This document shows positions 30,155 to 39,888 of a stretch of DNA of 64,000 bases, in pieces. The notes below the pieces were generated by a model. The model worked only from the letters and a program-made list of their open reading frames with translations. It did not search any database and had not been told where the DNA came from. Numbering within the stretch: position 1 is the first letter of the stretch; each line of letters starts with the position of its first letter. Position numbers and translations under genes: made by a program. The stretch lies in the NCBI RefSeq assembly GCF_037943105.1, contig NZ_CP149803.1, positions 1,922,001 to 1,986,000 of the forward strand, given 5' to 3'. This DNA is from Pseudomonas sp. TMP9 (GTDB lineage: Bacteria; Pseudomonadota; Gammaproteobacteria; Pseudomonadales; Pseudomonadaceae).

Positions 30155-30649
30155 TCAGTGGTGTTCGAGGGCACTGACCAAATCGTGGAAGGCTTCGCGA
30201 TTAGATTCATTTAACCCCATCAGAATACGGTGCGCTTCGAGTACCTTGGCGCGCACCAACTCTTCTGACTGATCCTGCGGCGGTAGGTCATCTAAGCAGT
30301 CAGGGCACGGCAGCGGCGTATCAACAATATTGAACACCTGGTCAAAGCCCATCGACTGCAACAAACGAGTGATATCCGGGTGGGTGGTCACTACAGTCGG
30401 CAGCAAACCAACTTTTGAGCGCGACAAAATCGATAACTTGGCCAACAGCCCGAGAGTTGTGCTGTCAATGCTGCGCGTTTCGGTAAGATCAATCACGATG
30501 GCTGAGAAATTCAGCGCGGTGAAGATTTTTTCGATGGTCGAATCTAGGGCCGAACACAGGGTCAGGCGTACTTCGCCGACAAACTTCAAGATGAACGTGC
30601 CATCTTGCTCAGCAAACTGAATTCTACCGGGGCTTATCCCAGGGTTCAT
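30155..30649 (-). CDS. rssC: STAS-domain anti-sigma factor antagonist RssC
   Basis: A 164-residue protein with a STAS domain in residues 1-110. The phosphorylatable serine region is TRSIDSTTLGLLAKL (Ser63 by comparison with SpoIIAA/RsbV). A helical tail contains a CPDC pair. Its ATG overlaps the stop of rssB by 4 bases (30646-30649), so the pair is translationally coupled. In Pseudomonas the RssB phosphatase acts on this antagonist; the exact output (RpoS or a flagellar/biofilm switch) is family knowledge and not shown here. Confidence 0.85.
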   Translation of the reverse strand: MNPGISPGRIQFAEQDGTFILKFVGEVRLTLCSALDSTIEKIFTALNFSAIVIDLTETRSIDSTTLGLLAKLSILSRSKVGLLPTVVTTHPDITRLLQSMGFDQVFNIVDTPLPCPDCLDDLPPQDQSEELVRAKVLEAHRILMGLNESNREAFHDLVSALEHH

Positions 30650-31830
30650 GCAAGGTTCCTGCTTAACACCAGCAAAGCGATATCATCCGGCATATCCCCT
30701 AAATTGGCCAGCCCAAAAGCCTTGCGCAGGCCATCCAAGGTGCCGCCTGCAGTGCTAATCAATTGCGGCAGCAGCGTTTCCTTATCACTCAACGTATCGC
30801 CCGGCAGCAGATCAAGGATACCGTCAGAGAGCAGCGTCAGGCTGAACGACTCGGGTAACTCTATTTCTAGGTCGTTGTATTCAGCCTCAACAAACAATCC
30901 AACCGGCAGGCCACGACCTTGCAGGTAGTGAGCTTGACCTTCGCTGTACAACACCGGCAACGGCAAGTGCCCGCCAATACTGTACGTCAGGCGATTGTTG
31001 GCCTGATCGATCACGCCACCGAGCATGGTCACGTGCTTACCCAGCTTGCAGTTGATCAGACCACGGTTGATATGCGCGAGCACCTCAGACGGTTTGATGT
31101 CTGGCAAGCTTGCGCCGCGGCGCGACTCGTAGAGCAAGCGGGTGGTCATAAACTTCAGCAGTACCGTGATAAAGGCTGAAGACGCTCCGTGCCCAGAGAC
31201 ATCGGCCAAATAAAAGGCGATACGGCTGTCATCGACCCGAAAATAATCGACAAAGTCACCAGACAGGTAAAGCGACGGAATAATCTGATGGGCAAAATTC
31301 AGCCCGTCGGCCTGCCAGGGCGTTACTGGCAGCATGTTCATTTGCACTTGGCGACCGGCGTTTTGATCTTCCTGCAACAGATGCAGGCTGGCTTGCAGCT
31401 CACGGTTGGCCGTTTCCAACTCATCACGGTAGCGCTGGTTTTCTAGGCGTAAATTGGCCCGATCCAGCGCCCGGTTTACTGAGTGTTCAAGCACGGCTAG
31501 ATCAGCCAAGGGCTTGATCAAATAATCGGCAGCACCCAAACGTAACGCTTCAACCGCATCACTCATAACGCCTGCACCCGACACCACGATGACCGGAGTT
31601 TCCACGTGCAGGGCATTGATGCGGCGGATCAATTCGAGGCCATCGACTTGGGGCATGCGCAGATCGCAGATCACCAGATCCGGCGACTTCGCTTGAAAGA
31701 TTTCCAGCCCCTGCAAACCATTGACGGCTTGCAGCACATGAAAACCACTGTCTTCCAAATAGGCGGCGAGGCTCGCGCGCACTACGTCGTCGTCATCGAT
31801 TATCAGCAGCGTGGCACTGGTTTTGTGCAT
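30646..31830 (-). CDS. rssB: Response regulator with PP2C phosphatase output, RssB
   Basis: A 394-residue protein: receiver domain (residues 1-125) with phospho-acceptor Asp56 in LVICDLRMPQVDG, a coiled-coil linker (NRALDRANLRLENQRYRDEL), and a SpoIIE/RsbU-type PP2C phosphatase (DFVDYFRV, FYLADVSGHGASSAF, LLSDGILDLLPGD). This is the Pseudomonas form of RssB. I chose the ATG at 31830 because GGAAACC precedes it; an in-frame TTG five codons upstream is possible. It is coupled to rssC. Confidence 0.9.
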   Translation of the reverse strand: MHKTSATLLIIDDDDVVRASLAAYLEDSGFHVLQAVNGLQGLEIFQAKSPDLVICDLRMPQVDGLELIRRINALHVETPVIVVSGAGVMSDAVEALRLGAADYLIKPLADLAVLEHSVNRALDRANLRLENQRYRDELETANRELQASLHLLQEDQNAGRQVQMNMLPVTPWQADGLNFAHQIIPSLYLSGDFVDYFRVDDSRIAFYLADVSGHGASSAFITVLLKFMTTRLLYESRRGASLPDIKPSEVLAHINRGLINCKLGKHVTMLGGVIDQANNRLTYSIGGHLPLPVLYSEGQAHYLQGRGLPVGLFVEAEYNDLEIELPESFSLTLLSDGILDLLPGDTLSDKETLLPQLISTAGGTLDGLRKAFGLANLGDMPDDIALLVLSRNLA

Positions 31831-32045
31831 GAGGTTTCCAGGCAAACTGCGCCGGGTGTGGGTTGGCTTGTACGTCAGGGCAACTGCCTGGACGCGCGAA
31901 CTCAGCGTGCTTCAAGGCGCAGACGGTACTCCCATCCGCTATGTGATTCAAGCGTGCGCCGGTCGTCGAAACACGGCTTTACACCTCAAATGAGCCAAGG
32001 TTATAAGAGCTGCAGGACAGACCCCATAACAAGAGGAAAATGCCC

Positions 32046-32339
32046 ATGAGCCAAAATGACTACAGTGAAAAGCGTGATTACATTCGCATGCGGCTAGAAG
32101 CGCCCGTCACCTTGCACCATGACGACAAGGAAATTCCCGCACTGTGCCTCGATCTCTCCAGCACAGGCATGCAACTGGAGGCCGAAAGCGCGGTAAAGAT
32201 GGGTGACAAGGTGCGTGTCCATATCGCCTCAGACCATAACGAGTTGCGCGGGCTGGATGCATACGCCGAGGTGGTGCGCGTCAGCCTCTTGGAAGACGGC
32301 CGCCAGTCTCTTGGTTTAGCCATTATCAGCATGAACTGA
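32046..32339 (+). CDS. PilZ-domain protein
   Basis: A protein of about 97 residues made of a single PilZ domain, the cyclic-di-GMP receptor fold. The first motif reads RDYIRMRLEAPV, close to the RxxxR consensus, and the second 'CLDLSSTGMQLE' matches the D/NxSxxG motif. Both binding motifs therefore look present. Two in-frame ATGs exist (32040 and 32046); GAGGAAA gives better spacing to 32046. It is divergent from rssB by about 200 bases. Confidence 0.85.
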   Translation: MSQNDYSEKRDYIRMRLEAPVTLHHDDKEIPALCLDLSSTGMQLEAESAVKMGDKVRVHIASDHNELRGLDAYAEVVRVSLLEDGRQSLGLAIISMN

Positions 32340-32358
32340 AAATACGCTGCCAAGAAAA

Positions 32359-32380
32359 AGGCGGCCCTTTATGGCCGCCT
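32359..32380 (-). terminator. Bidirectional terminator between PilZ gene and mlaA
   Basis: Perfect 8-base stem AGGCGGCC/GGCCGCCT with a 6-base CTTTAT loop (32359-32366 and 32373-32380). An AAAAA tract precedes it, giving a T run on the minus strand. Confidence 0.8.
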
Positions 32381-32403
32381 CAATATGTACACGTGCAGAT
32401 CGA

Positions 32404-33105
32404 TCAAAAATCGTCTTCGACGTCGCCGTCACGTACCTTGAACTCACGGTTTTGCAAGTAGGCATTGCGTACGAACGTGTATTTATCGCCACTGATCAAG
32501 CGCTCAGCCGACAACAGGTTAGCCCTAATCTCGACGGCCTCAACACCGCGCACCACATTAGCAGTTGGCACGTGACCGATAGAGGCTGGAGCTGTCAGCA
32601 TGCTGTCCGGCACTCTGCCGAAGGCATCGCGCACGGTGCTCGGCCCCAGCAGTGGCAATACGACGTAAGGCCCACTATTGACGCCCCAGACGCCCATCGT
32701 CTGGCCGAAGTCCTCACCGCTACGCTGCAGGCCCATGGCACTGCCCACATCAAAGAAGCCCAGCAAGCCGAAGGTTGTGTTGAAAATCAGGCGACTGCTA
32801 TCAACCCCCGCATCATGCAACTTGCCCTGCAGCAGGTTGTTGGCCAAGTTGCCAACATCACCAATGTTGCGGAAGACGTTATGCACGCCGTCTTCAAGAA
32901 ACTGCGGCGTCACCGCCTGATAACCTTTGGCCAATGGCTTCAAAGTATAGGCATCAACGTTATCGTTGATGCGAAACATAAAGCGGTTGTAACCCTGCCA
33001 AGGATCTTCTTCGCTGGCTTGCGCCAGTGCAGGCAGCAATAGCAGGCCGGTACAGGCAACCAATAGGCTCAATCGTTGAATCCAGCTCGCACCGATCACA
33101 CGCAT
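32404..33105 (-). CDS. mlaA: MlaA/VacJ family phospholipid-asymmetry protein
   Basis: A 233-residue outer-membrane protein of the Mla retrograde phospholipid system. It has an N-terminal signal (SLLVACTGLLLLPALAQA) and the family core: DPWQGYNRFMFRINDNVDAY, then FLEDGVHNVFRNIGDVGNLANNLLQ, then LLPLLGPSTVRDAFGR. The signal can be read as Sec type I (ALAQA) or as a lipoprotein signal with the Cys in VACTG. The ATG at 33105 has AAGGAG at good spacing; a GTG at 33114 is also in frame. Confidence 0.92.
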   Translation of the reverse strand: MRVIGASWIQRLSLLVACTGLLLLPALAQASEEDPWQGYNRFMFRINDNVDAYTLKPLAKGYQAVTPQFLEDGVHNVFRNIGDVGNLANNLLQGKLHDAGVDSSRLIFNTTFGLLGFFDVGSAMGLQRSGEDFGQTMGVWGVNSGPYVVLPLLGPSTVRDAFGRVPDSMLTAPASIGHVPTANVVRGVEAVEIRANLLSAERLISGDKYTFVRNAYLQNREFKVRDGDVEDDF

Positions 33106-33585
33106 CACAGTCACTCCTTGAAAAATACTCAGGCTGCCTCAGGCTGCCAAATCAGGCGGGCAGTATAAGGGTGCAGCCCGTTGAATAGGCAGCATAGCGG
33201 ACAAACAATCACCTGAAAAACCCAACTATTTGTTGTGTAAAATCAGACAATCGGCAGCCTAACGCTGGAAAACGACCAGCCACCAGACAGGTCAGCACCC
33301 TAGCCAGATGGCTATTGAGCAGTTACCGGCTGCAGTGAGCCTTCGATGCAACCCAGCCTGACGCTGCTAGAGCTCAATCATCATAAAAGTTACAGCGAGA
33401 CCTCTGGCAAAGCGTCTTCAAAGGCCTGAAACCCCAAGCTAGAGCCTGATGACGCGTCATAGCGGTACTTAACGTTTGATCCAAAGCAAGCAAAGCCGGC
33501 GAGCTTGGATTAACCTGAGCACATGCAAAACCTTTCGCACTCGCGCAAGGTCAGCCAATTTATCGACATTTAAAAGGACAACGCT
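33106..33585. other. Intergenic region mlaA / DUF4404
   Basis: A 480-base gap between divergent genes. It contains a short tandem direct repeat CTCAGGCTGC x2 (33128-33147), an AT-rich patch near 33228-33250, and AAAAGGACAACGCT before the DUF4404 start. No ORF, tRNA or strong hairpin is visible. Confidence 0.4.
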
Positions 33586-33852
33586 ATGCCTGCAAGCCGC
33601 CTGCAGCAACAATTGCAAGATCTGCGCGACCAACTGGCCGAGCAGCCGCAACTGACTGAAGAGGAACAAGCCGAGCTGTTTGTGCTGACTCAGGAAATAG
33701 AATTACAGCTGGCCCGCGAGGTTGCAGCAGCCCCCGATGCCACCTTGATTGACGGGGTCAACTTGGCGGTCGAGCGCTTTGAAGCGAGCCACCCTACCCT
33801 CGCTGGCACCCTGCGTAATATCGTGCAAAGTTTGGCCAATATGGGTATTTAA
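33586..33852 (+). CDS. DUF4404 family protein
   Basis: An 88-residue soluble protein, rich in Gln, Leu and Glu in its first half (LQQQLQDLRDQLAEQPQLTE), likely a helical bundle, ending with ASHPTLAGTLRNIVQSLANMGI, a match to the DUF4404 family. Function is unknown. AAGGA precedes the ATG. A strong terminator follows, which also serves the convergent queF. Confidence 0.85.
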   Translation: MPASRLQQQLQDLRDQLAEQPQLTEEEQAELFVLTQEIELQLAREVAAAPDATLIDGVNLAVERFEASHPTLAGTLRNIVQSLANMGI

Positions 33853-33873
33853 ACCAACCATCGCCGAAAAAAG

Positions 33874-33896
33874 CCCCAGCACTTAGCTGGGGTTTT
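33874..33896 (+). terminator. Terminator after DUF4404 gene
   Basis: Stem CCCCAGC/GCTGGGG (33874-33880 and 33886-33892) with a 5-base loop, followed by TTTT. An A tract upstream means it may work in both directions. Confidence 0.85.
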
Positions 33897-33899
33897 GCA

Positions 33900-34730
33900 T
33901 TACTGCCTTACCAAACGCTGGTTATCCGGGTTGATGGCATCAGTACTGCGATAAGGATTGATATCCAGCCCGCCACGCCGCACGTAACGCGCGTAGACCG
34001 TCAGGTGCACAGGGTTGAGCAGCCGCAGCAGGTCGAGAAAAATGCGTTCAACACACTGCTCATGAAAGTCAGCATGCTGGCGGAAGCTCACCACATACGC
34101 CAACACGCTGGCGTGATCCAGCGCGGGGCCGCGGTACTGCACCACCAACGTGCCCCAATCTGGCTGGCCGGTAACCGGGCAGTTGGACTTGAGCAAGTGA
34201 CTGTGCAGGCTTTCCTCGACGACTCGCAGCGCATCGCAGCACAACAATTCTGGTTGCGGTTGCGCATAGTTACTGATGCTCACATCCAGCTCATCAATAC
34301 AGACACCGGGCGCTTGCACCACACCTTCGGCCGTGACATCCGCCAAGCTGCGCACACGCACGCCTACAGGCTTGCCAGCAGCGGCTGAGAGGTCCTGCAC
34401 CAAAACCGCTACCAATTCGTCAGGCGTGTTGAACACTGACTGGTTCAGTGAGTTGAGGTACAACTTGAACGACTTCGACTCGATGATATTCGGCGAGTCC
34501 GCAGGAATGGCAAATTCGCCCATGGCCACTACCGGCTTACCGGACGGTAACAGCCAAGACAGCTCAAAACAGTTCCAGAAATCAATGCCCTGATACGGCA
34601 GCGTCTCGGCGCTCAGGCCCAACTCAGCCCATTTCGCCGCACGCGGGATGGGGAACAGCAGCGAGGGGGTATAAGTGGCAATGTATTCGCTGGATTTACC
34701 CAGGGGCGAATCTTCGGCGGCGGGATGCAT
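33900..34730 (-). CDS. queF: NADPH-dependent 7-cyano-7-deazaguanine reductase QueF
   Basis: A 276-residue long-form QueF that reduces preQ0 to preQ1 in queuosine synthesis. The QueF motif is [15 protein letters not shown]. The catalytic Cys184 lies in [15 protein letters not shown], which forms a thioimide with the substrate; the C-terminal '[10 protein letters not shown]' holds a conserved Glu. The ATG at 34730 gives the normal length. A TTG at 34757 is in frame. Confidence 0.95.
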   Translation of the reverse strand: MHPAAEDSPLGKSSEYIATYTPSLLFPIPRAAKWAELGLSAETLPYQGIDFWNCFELSWLLPSGKPVVAMGEFAIPADSPNIIESKSFKLYLNSLNQSVFNTPDELVAVLVQDLSAAAGKPVGVRVRSLADVTAEGVVQAPGVCIDELDVSISNYAQPQPELLCCDALRVVEESLHSHLLKSNCPVTGQPDWGTLVVQYRGPALDHASVLAYVVSFRQHADFHEQCVERIFLDLLRLLNPVHLTVYARYVRRGGLDINPYRSTDAINPDNQRLVRQ

Positions 34731-34833
34731 GAGGAAACCTGAGGAGTCGAGTGGCAAAGAATGTATTTAGCTTTTATCTGGATTACACGGGCAGTGGACC
34801 AGAGCGGAATCACTCCGGCCCTTTTGCTGTGTA

Positions 34834-35532
34834 TCAGTTCAGCTCGGCTACGACCGTAGCCAGCGCCTTAGCCGGATCTGCAGCCTGGCTAATCGGCCGG
34901 CCGATGACTAAGTAATTAGACCCCACCTCCAGCGCCTGACGCGGCGTAAGAATGCGGCGCTGATCATCCTGAGCGCTTCCTGCCGGACGAATCCCCGGGG
35001 TCACCAGTTGCAATGCCGGGTAGGCCGTCTTTAGCGCTCGCGCTTCTTGAGCGGAGCACACCAAGCCATCCAGGCCGGCTTGTGCGGCTAAGCCAGCCAG
35101 GCGTAACACCTGTGCCTGCGGCTCAACATCCAAGCCGATACCGGCCAAGTCTTCACGTTCCATGCTGGTCAGCACGGTTACGCCGATCAACAGTGGCTTG
35201 ACCCCTGCGAGTTTATCCAGGCTTTCGCGGCAAGCAGCCATCATGCGCAGACCACCCGAGCAGTGCACATTAACCATCCACACCCCCATCTCAGCCGCTG
35301 CCTTAACAGCCATGGCGGTGGTGTTGGGGATATCGTGGAATTTCAGGTCGAGGAATACCTCAAAGCCTTTACCCGCCAGCGCATTAACGATCTCCGGCCC
35401 GCAACGGGTGAACAGTTCCTTGCCGACTTTTACCCGGCACAGCGCAGGGTCAAGCTGATCAGCCAGTACCAGCGCAGCATCACGGGTCGGAAAATCCAGG
35501 GCAACGATAATCGGGGTTTGGCAAGCGGACAT
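34834..35532 (-). CDS. pyrF: Orotidine 5'-phosphate decarboxylase
   Basis: A 232-residue TIM-barrel enzyme that makes UMP, the last step of pyrimidine synthesis. The active-site charged network is seen as VALDFPTRD and [13 protein letters not shown] (Asp-Lys-Asp), plus [16 protein letters not shown] for phosphate binding. The ATG at 35532 gives the family length; the frame extends upstream to 35568. It stands alone between queF and efp. Confidence 0.96.
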   Translation of the reverse strand: MSACQTPIIVALDFPTRDAALVLADQLDPALCRVKVGKELFTRCGPEIVNALAGKGFEVFLDLKFHDIPNTTAMAVKAAAEMGVWMVNVHCSGGLRMMAACRESLDKLAGVKPLLIGVTVLTSMEREDLAGIGLDVEPQAQVLRLAGLAAQAGLDGLVCSAQEARALKTAYPALQLVTPGIRPAGSAQDDQRRILTPRQALEVGSNYLVIGRPISQAADPAKALATVVAELN

Positions 35533-35736
35533 AGCTGAGCTCTCGGGCAAGACAAATTCGGCGCGCATTGTAGCGGATGCATCGCCCGCTTGCCGCGCCG
35601 GTGATTCACTGCCTCACGCGCACAGCACAACCAAAAGTTCGCTCGCCCCCTAAACGCAAGAGCTGAGCAACACTGCGGACCAAGCAACGCAACGTAATTT
35701 AAAGCGCCGTTAAGCACGATGGAAAAATTGCAGGCA

Positions 35737-35768
35737 GAAAAAAGCCCGACACAAAGTCAGGCTTCTTG
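35737..35768 (-). terminator. Terminator of efp
   Basis: Nine-pair stem (one G-U pair) AAGCCCGAC/GTCAGGCTT at 35742-35750 and 35756-35764. On the minus strand it is followed by a run of six T residues, directly downstream of the efp stop. Confidence 0.85.
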
Positions 35769-35786
35769 TCGCCGTTAAAGCCGTTC

Positions 35787-36359
35787 TTAGACGGGGGCTT
35801 TAGCGCGGGATTTGTACTCGCCGCTACGGGTGTCGATTTCGATCCAGTCGTCGATGTTACAGAAATCAGCAACCTTAACTTCAGTGCCGTTGCTCAGCTT
35901 GGCGGTCTTCATCACCTTACCGGAAGTATCACCGCGAGCGGAGCCTTCGGTGTAGGTGATCTGGCGAACGATGGTGGTTGGCAGGTCAACCGAAACCACT
36001 TTGCCTTCAAAGAATACGGCTTCGCAAACGTCGCTCATGCCATCAACGATGTAAGGCATGACACTTTCCAGATCATCCTTGTTCAACTCGTACTGGTTGA
36101 ACTCGTTGTCCATAAAGACGTAGTTAGGCTCGCTGTAGTAGGAGTAGGTCACGTCTACACGGTCAAGGATCACCGGCTCAAGCTTGTCGTCAGCCTTGTA
36201 CACGGTTTCAGTCGACGAACCGGTGAGCAGGTTCTTCAACTTCATTTTAACGATGGCGCTGTTACGACCGGATTTAGTGAATTCGGCTTTCTGGATCAGC
36301 CAAGGTTGGCCGTCGATCAGGGCCACACTGTTGGCCTTCATTTCTTGTGCGGTTTTCAT
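35787..36359 (-). CDS. efp: Elongation factor P
   Basis: A 190-residue translation factor that relieves ribosome stalling at polyproline stretches. Residue 32 (KSGRNSA) is arginine, the site that EarP modifies with rhamnose in Pseudomonas, instead of the lysine that EpmA modifies in E. coli. The ATG at 36359 fits; the frame runs on to 36479 through the earP 3' end. earP lies 47 bases upstream on the same strand, so factor and modifier form an operon. A terminator follows. Confidence 0.96.
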   Translation of the reverse strand: MKTAQEMKANSVALIDGQPWLIQKAEFTKSGRNSAIVKMKLKNLLTGSSTETVYKADDKLEPVILDRVDVTYSYYSEPNYVFMDNEFNQYELNKDDLESVMPYIVDGMSDVCEAVFFEGKVVSVDLPTTIVRQITYTEGSARGDTSGKVMKTAKLSNGTEVKVADFCNIDDWIEIDTRSGEYKSRAKAPV

Positions 36360-36406
36360 ACGAATATCCGGATTTTGGATGGAATTACAGAATTCTTGGC
36401 CGCGTA

Positions 36407-37540
36407 TCATAGCCAATTTTGGTAAAACTGCACCAGCGCCGCAGCAAGATCGGCCTGCGAAGCCCGCTGCAGGCACCATTCTTCGGCATGTTCATGCTGC
36501 TGCGGCCAGCTTTGCAGCATTTTTTCCCAGCTTTTGTCGATTGCCTGGCCGTTGTTCCATGCATGCCAGAGCTCAACCAATGCACGCTGCGCGTTTGCGG
36601 ATAAACCTTCTTTATAGAGCAGCAGAAACGCATCGAGCTTTTCTAGGTGTGTGTTATCCGCCTGCTCATAGATATGCCAGAGCAACGGTCGCCCGGCCCA
36701 CTGCGCGCGAATAAAAGAGTCTTCACCGCGCACCGCATTGAAGTCACAGCTCCAGAGCAGCCGGTCGTACTGCTCCTGACTCATAAACGGCAGCACGTAG
36801 ATATGCAACTGGCCGCGCTGGCGAATATCACCGGGCTGCAAGGCCATACCGCCTAACCAACTCTGCAAGCTGCGCAGAATACGCCCCTCAGGCACCAGCA
36901 GTTGAATACGCTGTGGCCCAGCCGTCAATGCCTCTAGCCAGCTGCCCAAGGCTGCATTTTCATAAGCAAATAGCGAAATCATCAGAGCCCCAGCCATGGG
37001 TTCAACACCTAGGCTGCAGAGGAAGTCATCGCGCGCGCAGTCGTCGACCTGAAAGGCTCGCCGCTGCGTCAGCAGTTCACGCTCGCGCAGCAAACCACCA
37101 CTGCCGGGAGTAAAACCAGGAAAGAAAAAAAACTTCGACAGCCCGTTTGACTGCAACGACGGCAAACCATGACATCCCTCAACCCACTCCTCGGCGCTGA
37201 GGTATTCGAGGTTAAGCCACAGAGGCTTGTTATGGCGTTGCGCCATCGCCTCTACATACGCCGCTGGCAGTTCACAGGCAAACGCTTCAATCACCACGTC
37301 AGCGGGCTCAGTCGTCTGCCAGTCCTGGCGCCATAAACAAACCTCTACACCCTGCTGAGTTTGCCGCAGCACTTGCGCATCAGCTTGCGGGCATAAACGC
37401 ACGAACGCCTGCAGGTCATCTACCCACAACCGCACAGCTAGGCCATGCTCGGCCACCAACTGCCGCGCCAGCCGCCAAGTCACGCCAATGTCACCGTAGT
37501 TATCGACAACGCTGCAGAAAATATCCCAAGTCGCGCGCAT
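36407..37540 (-). CDS. earP: EF-P arginine rhamnosyltransferase EarP
   Basis: A 377-residue GT-B enzyme that transfers rhamnose from dTDP-rhamnose to Arg32 of EF-P. Three residues shown in the literature to be important are all in place by my count: Asp13 and Asp17 ([14 protein letters not shown]) and Glu273 ([17 protein letters not shown]). The ATG at 37540 has GGAG upstream; an ATG at 37552 is also in frame. efp is directly downstream. Confidence 0.95.
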   Translation of the reverse strand: MRATWDIFCSVVDNYGDIGVTWRLARQLVAEHGLAVRLWVDDLQAFVRLCPQADAQVLRQTQQGVEVCLWRQDWQTTEPADVVIEAFACELPAAYVEAMAQRHNKPLWLNLEYLSAEEWVEGCHGLPSLQSNGLSKFFFFPGFTPGSGGLLRERELLTQRRAFQVDDCARDDFLCSLGVEPMAGALMISLFAYENAALGSWLEALTAGPQRIQLLVPEGRILRSLQSWLGGMALQPGDIRQRGQLHIYVLPFMSQEQYDRLLWSCDFNAVRGEDSFIRAQWAGRPLLWHIYEQADNTHLEKLDAFLLLYKEGLSANAQRALVELWHAWNNGQAIDKSWEKMLQSWPQQHEHAEEWCLQRASQADLAAALVQFYQNWL

Positions 37541-37744
37541 GCGCCGCTCCATCCAAAGCCCAGCACACCATAAAGGTCAGCAGGTCGTGAGCAAACAGTC
37601 GAAACGAAAAACTCCGACGTGCAGTCACGAGGCTGCTGACTTTAGATCGCACCCCCTCCCAAGAAGCAAGGGGAGCGATTGCGCCCAAGCACAAGTTAAG
37701 TGATCAGCACCCTGCTGCGTTTAAACCCTGCAAACAACCCAAAA

Positions 37745-39019
37745 TTACCGGCATTTCACCTCCCAAAGCTGGTCCAGTCGAGTTGTGTAGCTGGGGCTTT
37801 TCATTTCCCGACGCATACCCCAGTCGGGGTCAATTGGGACACGGCCGGTACGCAGTGTTCCCCTGCCCCAGCGGCCGTTAATCTGGTCAAGCACACTCAT
37901 CAAGCGGTCGGCTTCAGGCTGGGGAACGGGCGCAAACAGATCGCCTGATACATCCCCTCGCTTGCACAGCTCAAGTAGCAAGATTTCTGCCTTGCTGTAT
38001 GCGTAGCCAGGCCGGAACAGGTATTCGAGGGCATCCAATGCAGCTTTGCTGAGAAGCCGTGTGTCATCGGTATGGAACGGCAGCTCACAGATAACTCCCT
38101 TGGAATACTTGGCCTCCTGCGGATTAAACATGCCGGTCCGAATGCTGACGCGTATCTGCTTACACACCGACTGCTGCGCCCGAAGCTTTTCCGCAGCGCG
38201 ATGGACGTAGGTGGCGACGGCCTCTCTTATCGGGGGCAGTTCAAGCAGACGCCTGCCGAACATTCGGCTGCTGCATATTTCCTGTTTATCGTGGATGGCA
38301 TCCTCCATTTCAATACAGGCCATGCCACGCAACTCCCGCGCAGTTTTCTCGACCACCACAGAGAACTGCTTGCGCAACACCCAAGGGTCAGCCTGAGCTA
38401 AATCCCAAGCAGTCTTAATATTAAGGCTATGCAAATGGACCGTCAGCTTTCTGCCAATGCCCCAGACATCCGCGACGGGCGTCACCTTGAGAAGCTTGTC
38501 ACGCTTAACCGGATCGCAAATATCAACAACCCCACCCGTTTGTCGCTGCCATCGCTTAGCCGCGCGGTTAGCCAGCTTTGCCAGCGTTTTAGTGCTGGCA
38601 ATACCCACTCCAGTTGGTATGCCAGTCAGCTGCAAAACCTGCGAACGTATTCGCCGCCCAAGAGGCTCAAACGGGGATGAAATACCAGTGAGGTCGGCAA
38701 ATGCCTCATCAATGCTGTAGACCTCCACCGCCGGGACCAGGCTTTCTATCACGCTCATCACGCGCTCGCTCATGTCGCCGTACAACGCATAATTACTGCT
38801 GAACACAGCGATACCTAAGCGCTCCAAATCCTTCTTGATCTGGAAATAAGGAGCACCCATCGCAATGTGCGGCTTGGCTTCAGCAGAGCGAGCAACCACA
38901 CAGCCATCGTTGTTCGATAACACGACGATCGGCGTGCGCTTCAAATCAGGTCTGAAGACACGTTCACAGCTCGCGTAGAAACTGTTGCAGTCAATCAGCG
39001 CGATAACCTTCTCATCCAT
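37745..39019 (-). CDS. umuC: Y-family DNA polymerase V catalytic subunit UmuC
   Basis: A 424-residue error-prone polymerase. The N-terminal metal motif is [17 protein letters not shown], and the catalytic carboxylates sit in [15 protein letters not shown] little-finger domain and a C-terminal segment follow ([18 protein letters not shown], typical of UmuC). Its start overlaps the end of umuD by 8 bases, so they are coupled and should both be SOS-induced from the LexA box at 39470. Confidence 0.95.
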   Translation of the reverse strand: MDEKVIALIDCNSFYASCERVFRPDLKRTPIVVLSNNDGCVVARSAEAKPHIAMGAPYFQIKKDLERLGIAVFSSNYALYGDMSERVMSVIESLVPAVEVYSIDEAFADLTGISSPFEPLGRRIRSQVLQLTGIPTGVGIASTKTLAKLANRAAKRWQRQTGGVVDICDPVKRDKLLKVTPVADVWGIGRKLTVHLHSLNIKTAWDLAQADPWVLRKQFSVVVEKTARELRGMACIEMEDAIHDKQEICSSRMFGRRLLELPPIREAVATYVHRAAEKLRAQQSVCKQIRVSIRTGMFNPQEAKYSKGVICELPFHTDDTRLLSKAALDALEYLFRPGYAYSKAEILLLELCKRGDVSGDLFAPVPQPEADRLMSVLDQINGRWGRGTLRTGRVPIDPDWGMRREMKSPSYTTRLDQLWEVKCR

Positions 39020-39449
39020 GGGCGCGTTGGCGATGGATACTGTCCGTTACGACGCCCCAAACAAGCAGCTCATCGCCTTCAAGGATATGGATTGGCGAAT
39101 ATTTGGCGTTTTCCGAGCAGAGCACATACCCCTCGCCAACCTTAGTCAGGCGCTTCACGCAGGAGTCGCCATTAACTATCGCGATGACCACATCCCCAGG
39201 TACAGCTTTTACCCCGCGACTGACCACCATGATGTCGCGGTCATAAATACCTGCACCCGTCATGCTGTCGCCCAACGCGCGCACTAGGTAGGTATGAGGC
39301 GCGTTGATACATAAAAGCTCATCTAAAGAGACCTGCTGTTCGACGTGGTCAACGGCTGGGCTGGGGAAGCCTGCGGCCACATAGGAAGAAAAATACGGCA
39401 GCTTAGTATTTGAACTAACCAAGCGCCCGAGGATGGTTGCATTACCCAT
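39012..39449 (-). CDS. umuD: Pol V autoproteolytic subunit UmuD
   Basis: A 145-residue S24-family protein that is self-cleaved on RecA filaments to UmuD', the partner of UmuC. The catalytic dyad is Ser62 ([10 protein letters not shown]) and Lys99 (GDSCVKRL). The cleavage site is Ala26-Gly27 (YVAAGFPSP). The ATG at 39449 gives this layout; the frame extends upstream across the LexA box, which supports the internal start. Confidence 0.93.
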   Translation of the reverse strand: MGNATILGRLVSSNTKLPYFSSYVAAGFPSPAVDHVEQQVSLDELLCINAPHTYLVRALGDSMTGAGIYDRDIMVVSRGVKAVPGDVVIAIVNGDSCVKRLTKVGEGYVLCSENAKYSPIHILEGDELLVWGVVTDSIHRQRAHG

Positions 39450-39469
39450 GGTGAAGACCTGAAGATTAA

Positions 39470-39485
39470 CTGTATATATGAACAG
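39470..39485 (-). promoter_or_regulatory. LexA-binding SOS box
   Basis: CTGTATATATGAACAG is a perfect CTGT-N8-ACAG SOS box. It is 21 bases upstream of the umuD ATG, and a TATACT -10-like element overlaps it, so bound LexA would block the promoter. I saw no other match in the window. Confidence 0.9.
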
Positions 39486-39659
39486 TATACCTTCGACCAA
39501 TTTTGAGCAACGCTCTGATCACTCCTGCCAGCCCCTCGCTCACCTCGACGTGCCTTTTGACCCATTTACTTTGTACGCGCGAAACAACGTCGGGGATTGG
39601 CCTTGTAGCTCGCATTTGCTTAATGCAGGTTATCGACACAGCCAAACGCCAGAAAGCAA

Positions 39660-39693
39660 AAAGCCCCGACAACTTGTTAGTTGTCGGGGCTTT
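39660..39693 (-). terminator. Terminator of tRNA-Ser
   Basis: Perfect 14-base inverted repeat AAAGCCCCGACAAC/GTTGTCGGGGCTTT (39660-39673 and 39680-39693) with a TTGTTA loop, followed on the minus strand by TTTGC. It is directly after the tRNA gene and separates it from umuDC. Confidence 0.85.
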
Positions 39694-39706
39694 AGCTGAA
39701 TCTATC

Positions 39707-39796
39707 TGGCGGTGAAGGTGGGATTCGAACCCACGATACGATTTCTCGTATACACACTTTCCAGGCGTGCTCCTTCAACCGCTCGGACACTTCACC
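39707..39796 (-). tRNA. tRNA-Ser (GGA anticodon)
   Basis: A 90-base gene on the minus strand. The acceptor arms are GGTGAAG and CTTCACC, then G and an encoded CCA. The T-arm is GTGGGTTCGAATCCCAC, and there is a long variable arm (TATACGAGAAATCGTATC region), as expected for a class II tRNA. The anticodon arm CACGCCTGGAAAGTGTG gives anticodon GGA, reading UCC/UCU serine codons. Confidence 0.95.
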
Positions 39797-39888
39797 GGGT
39801 CTCAATGGCCGTTGCTGGCTACCGAGGCGCGCAAATGTAGCCGAACAGCTCATCAAAGGCAAAATATTTTTTCAAAAAATTCATGCGC

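Noticed and set aside
33128..33147. Tandem 10-base repeat CTCAGGCTGC x2
   Set aside because: Only two copies in a gap with no other structure; too little to call a functional repeat.
37541..37744. Possible attachment-site copy of tRNA-Ser at the far end of umuDC
   Set aside because: I compared the tRNA 3' end with this gap and saw no match; the CTCCC/GGGAG pair present is a short imperfect hairpin.
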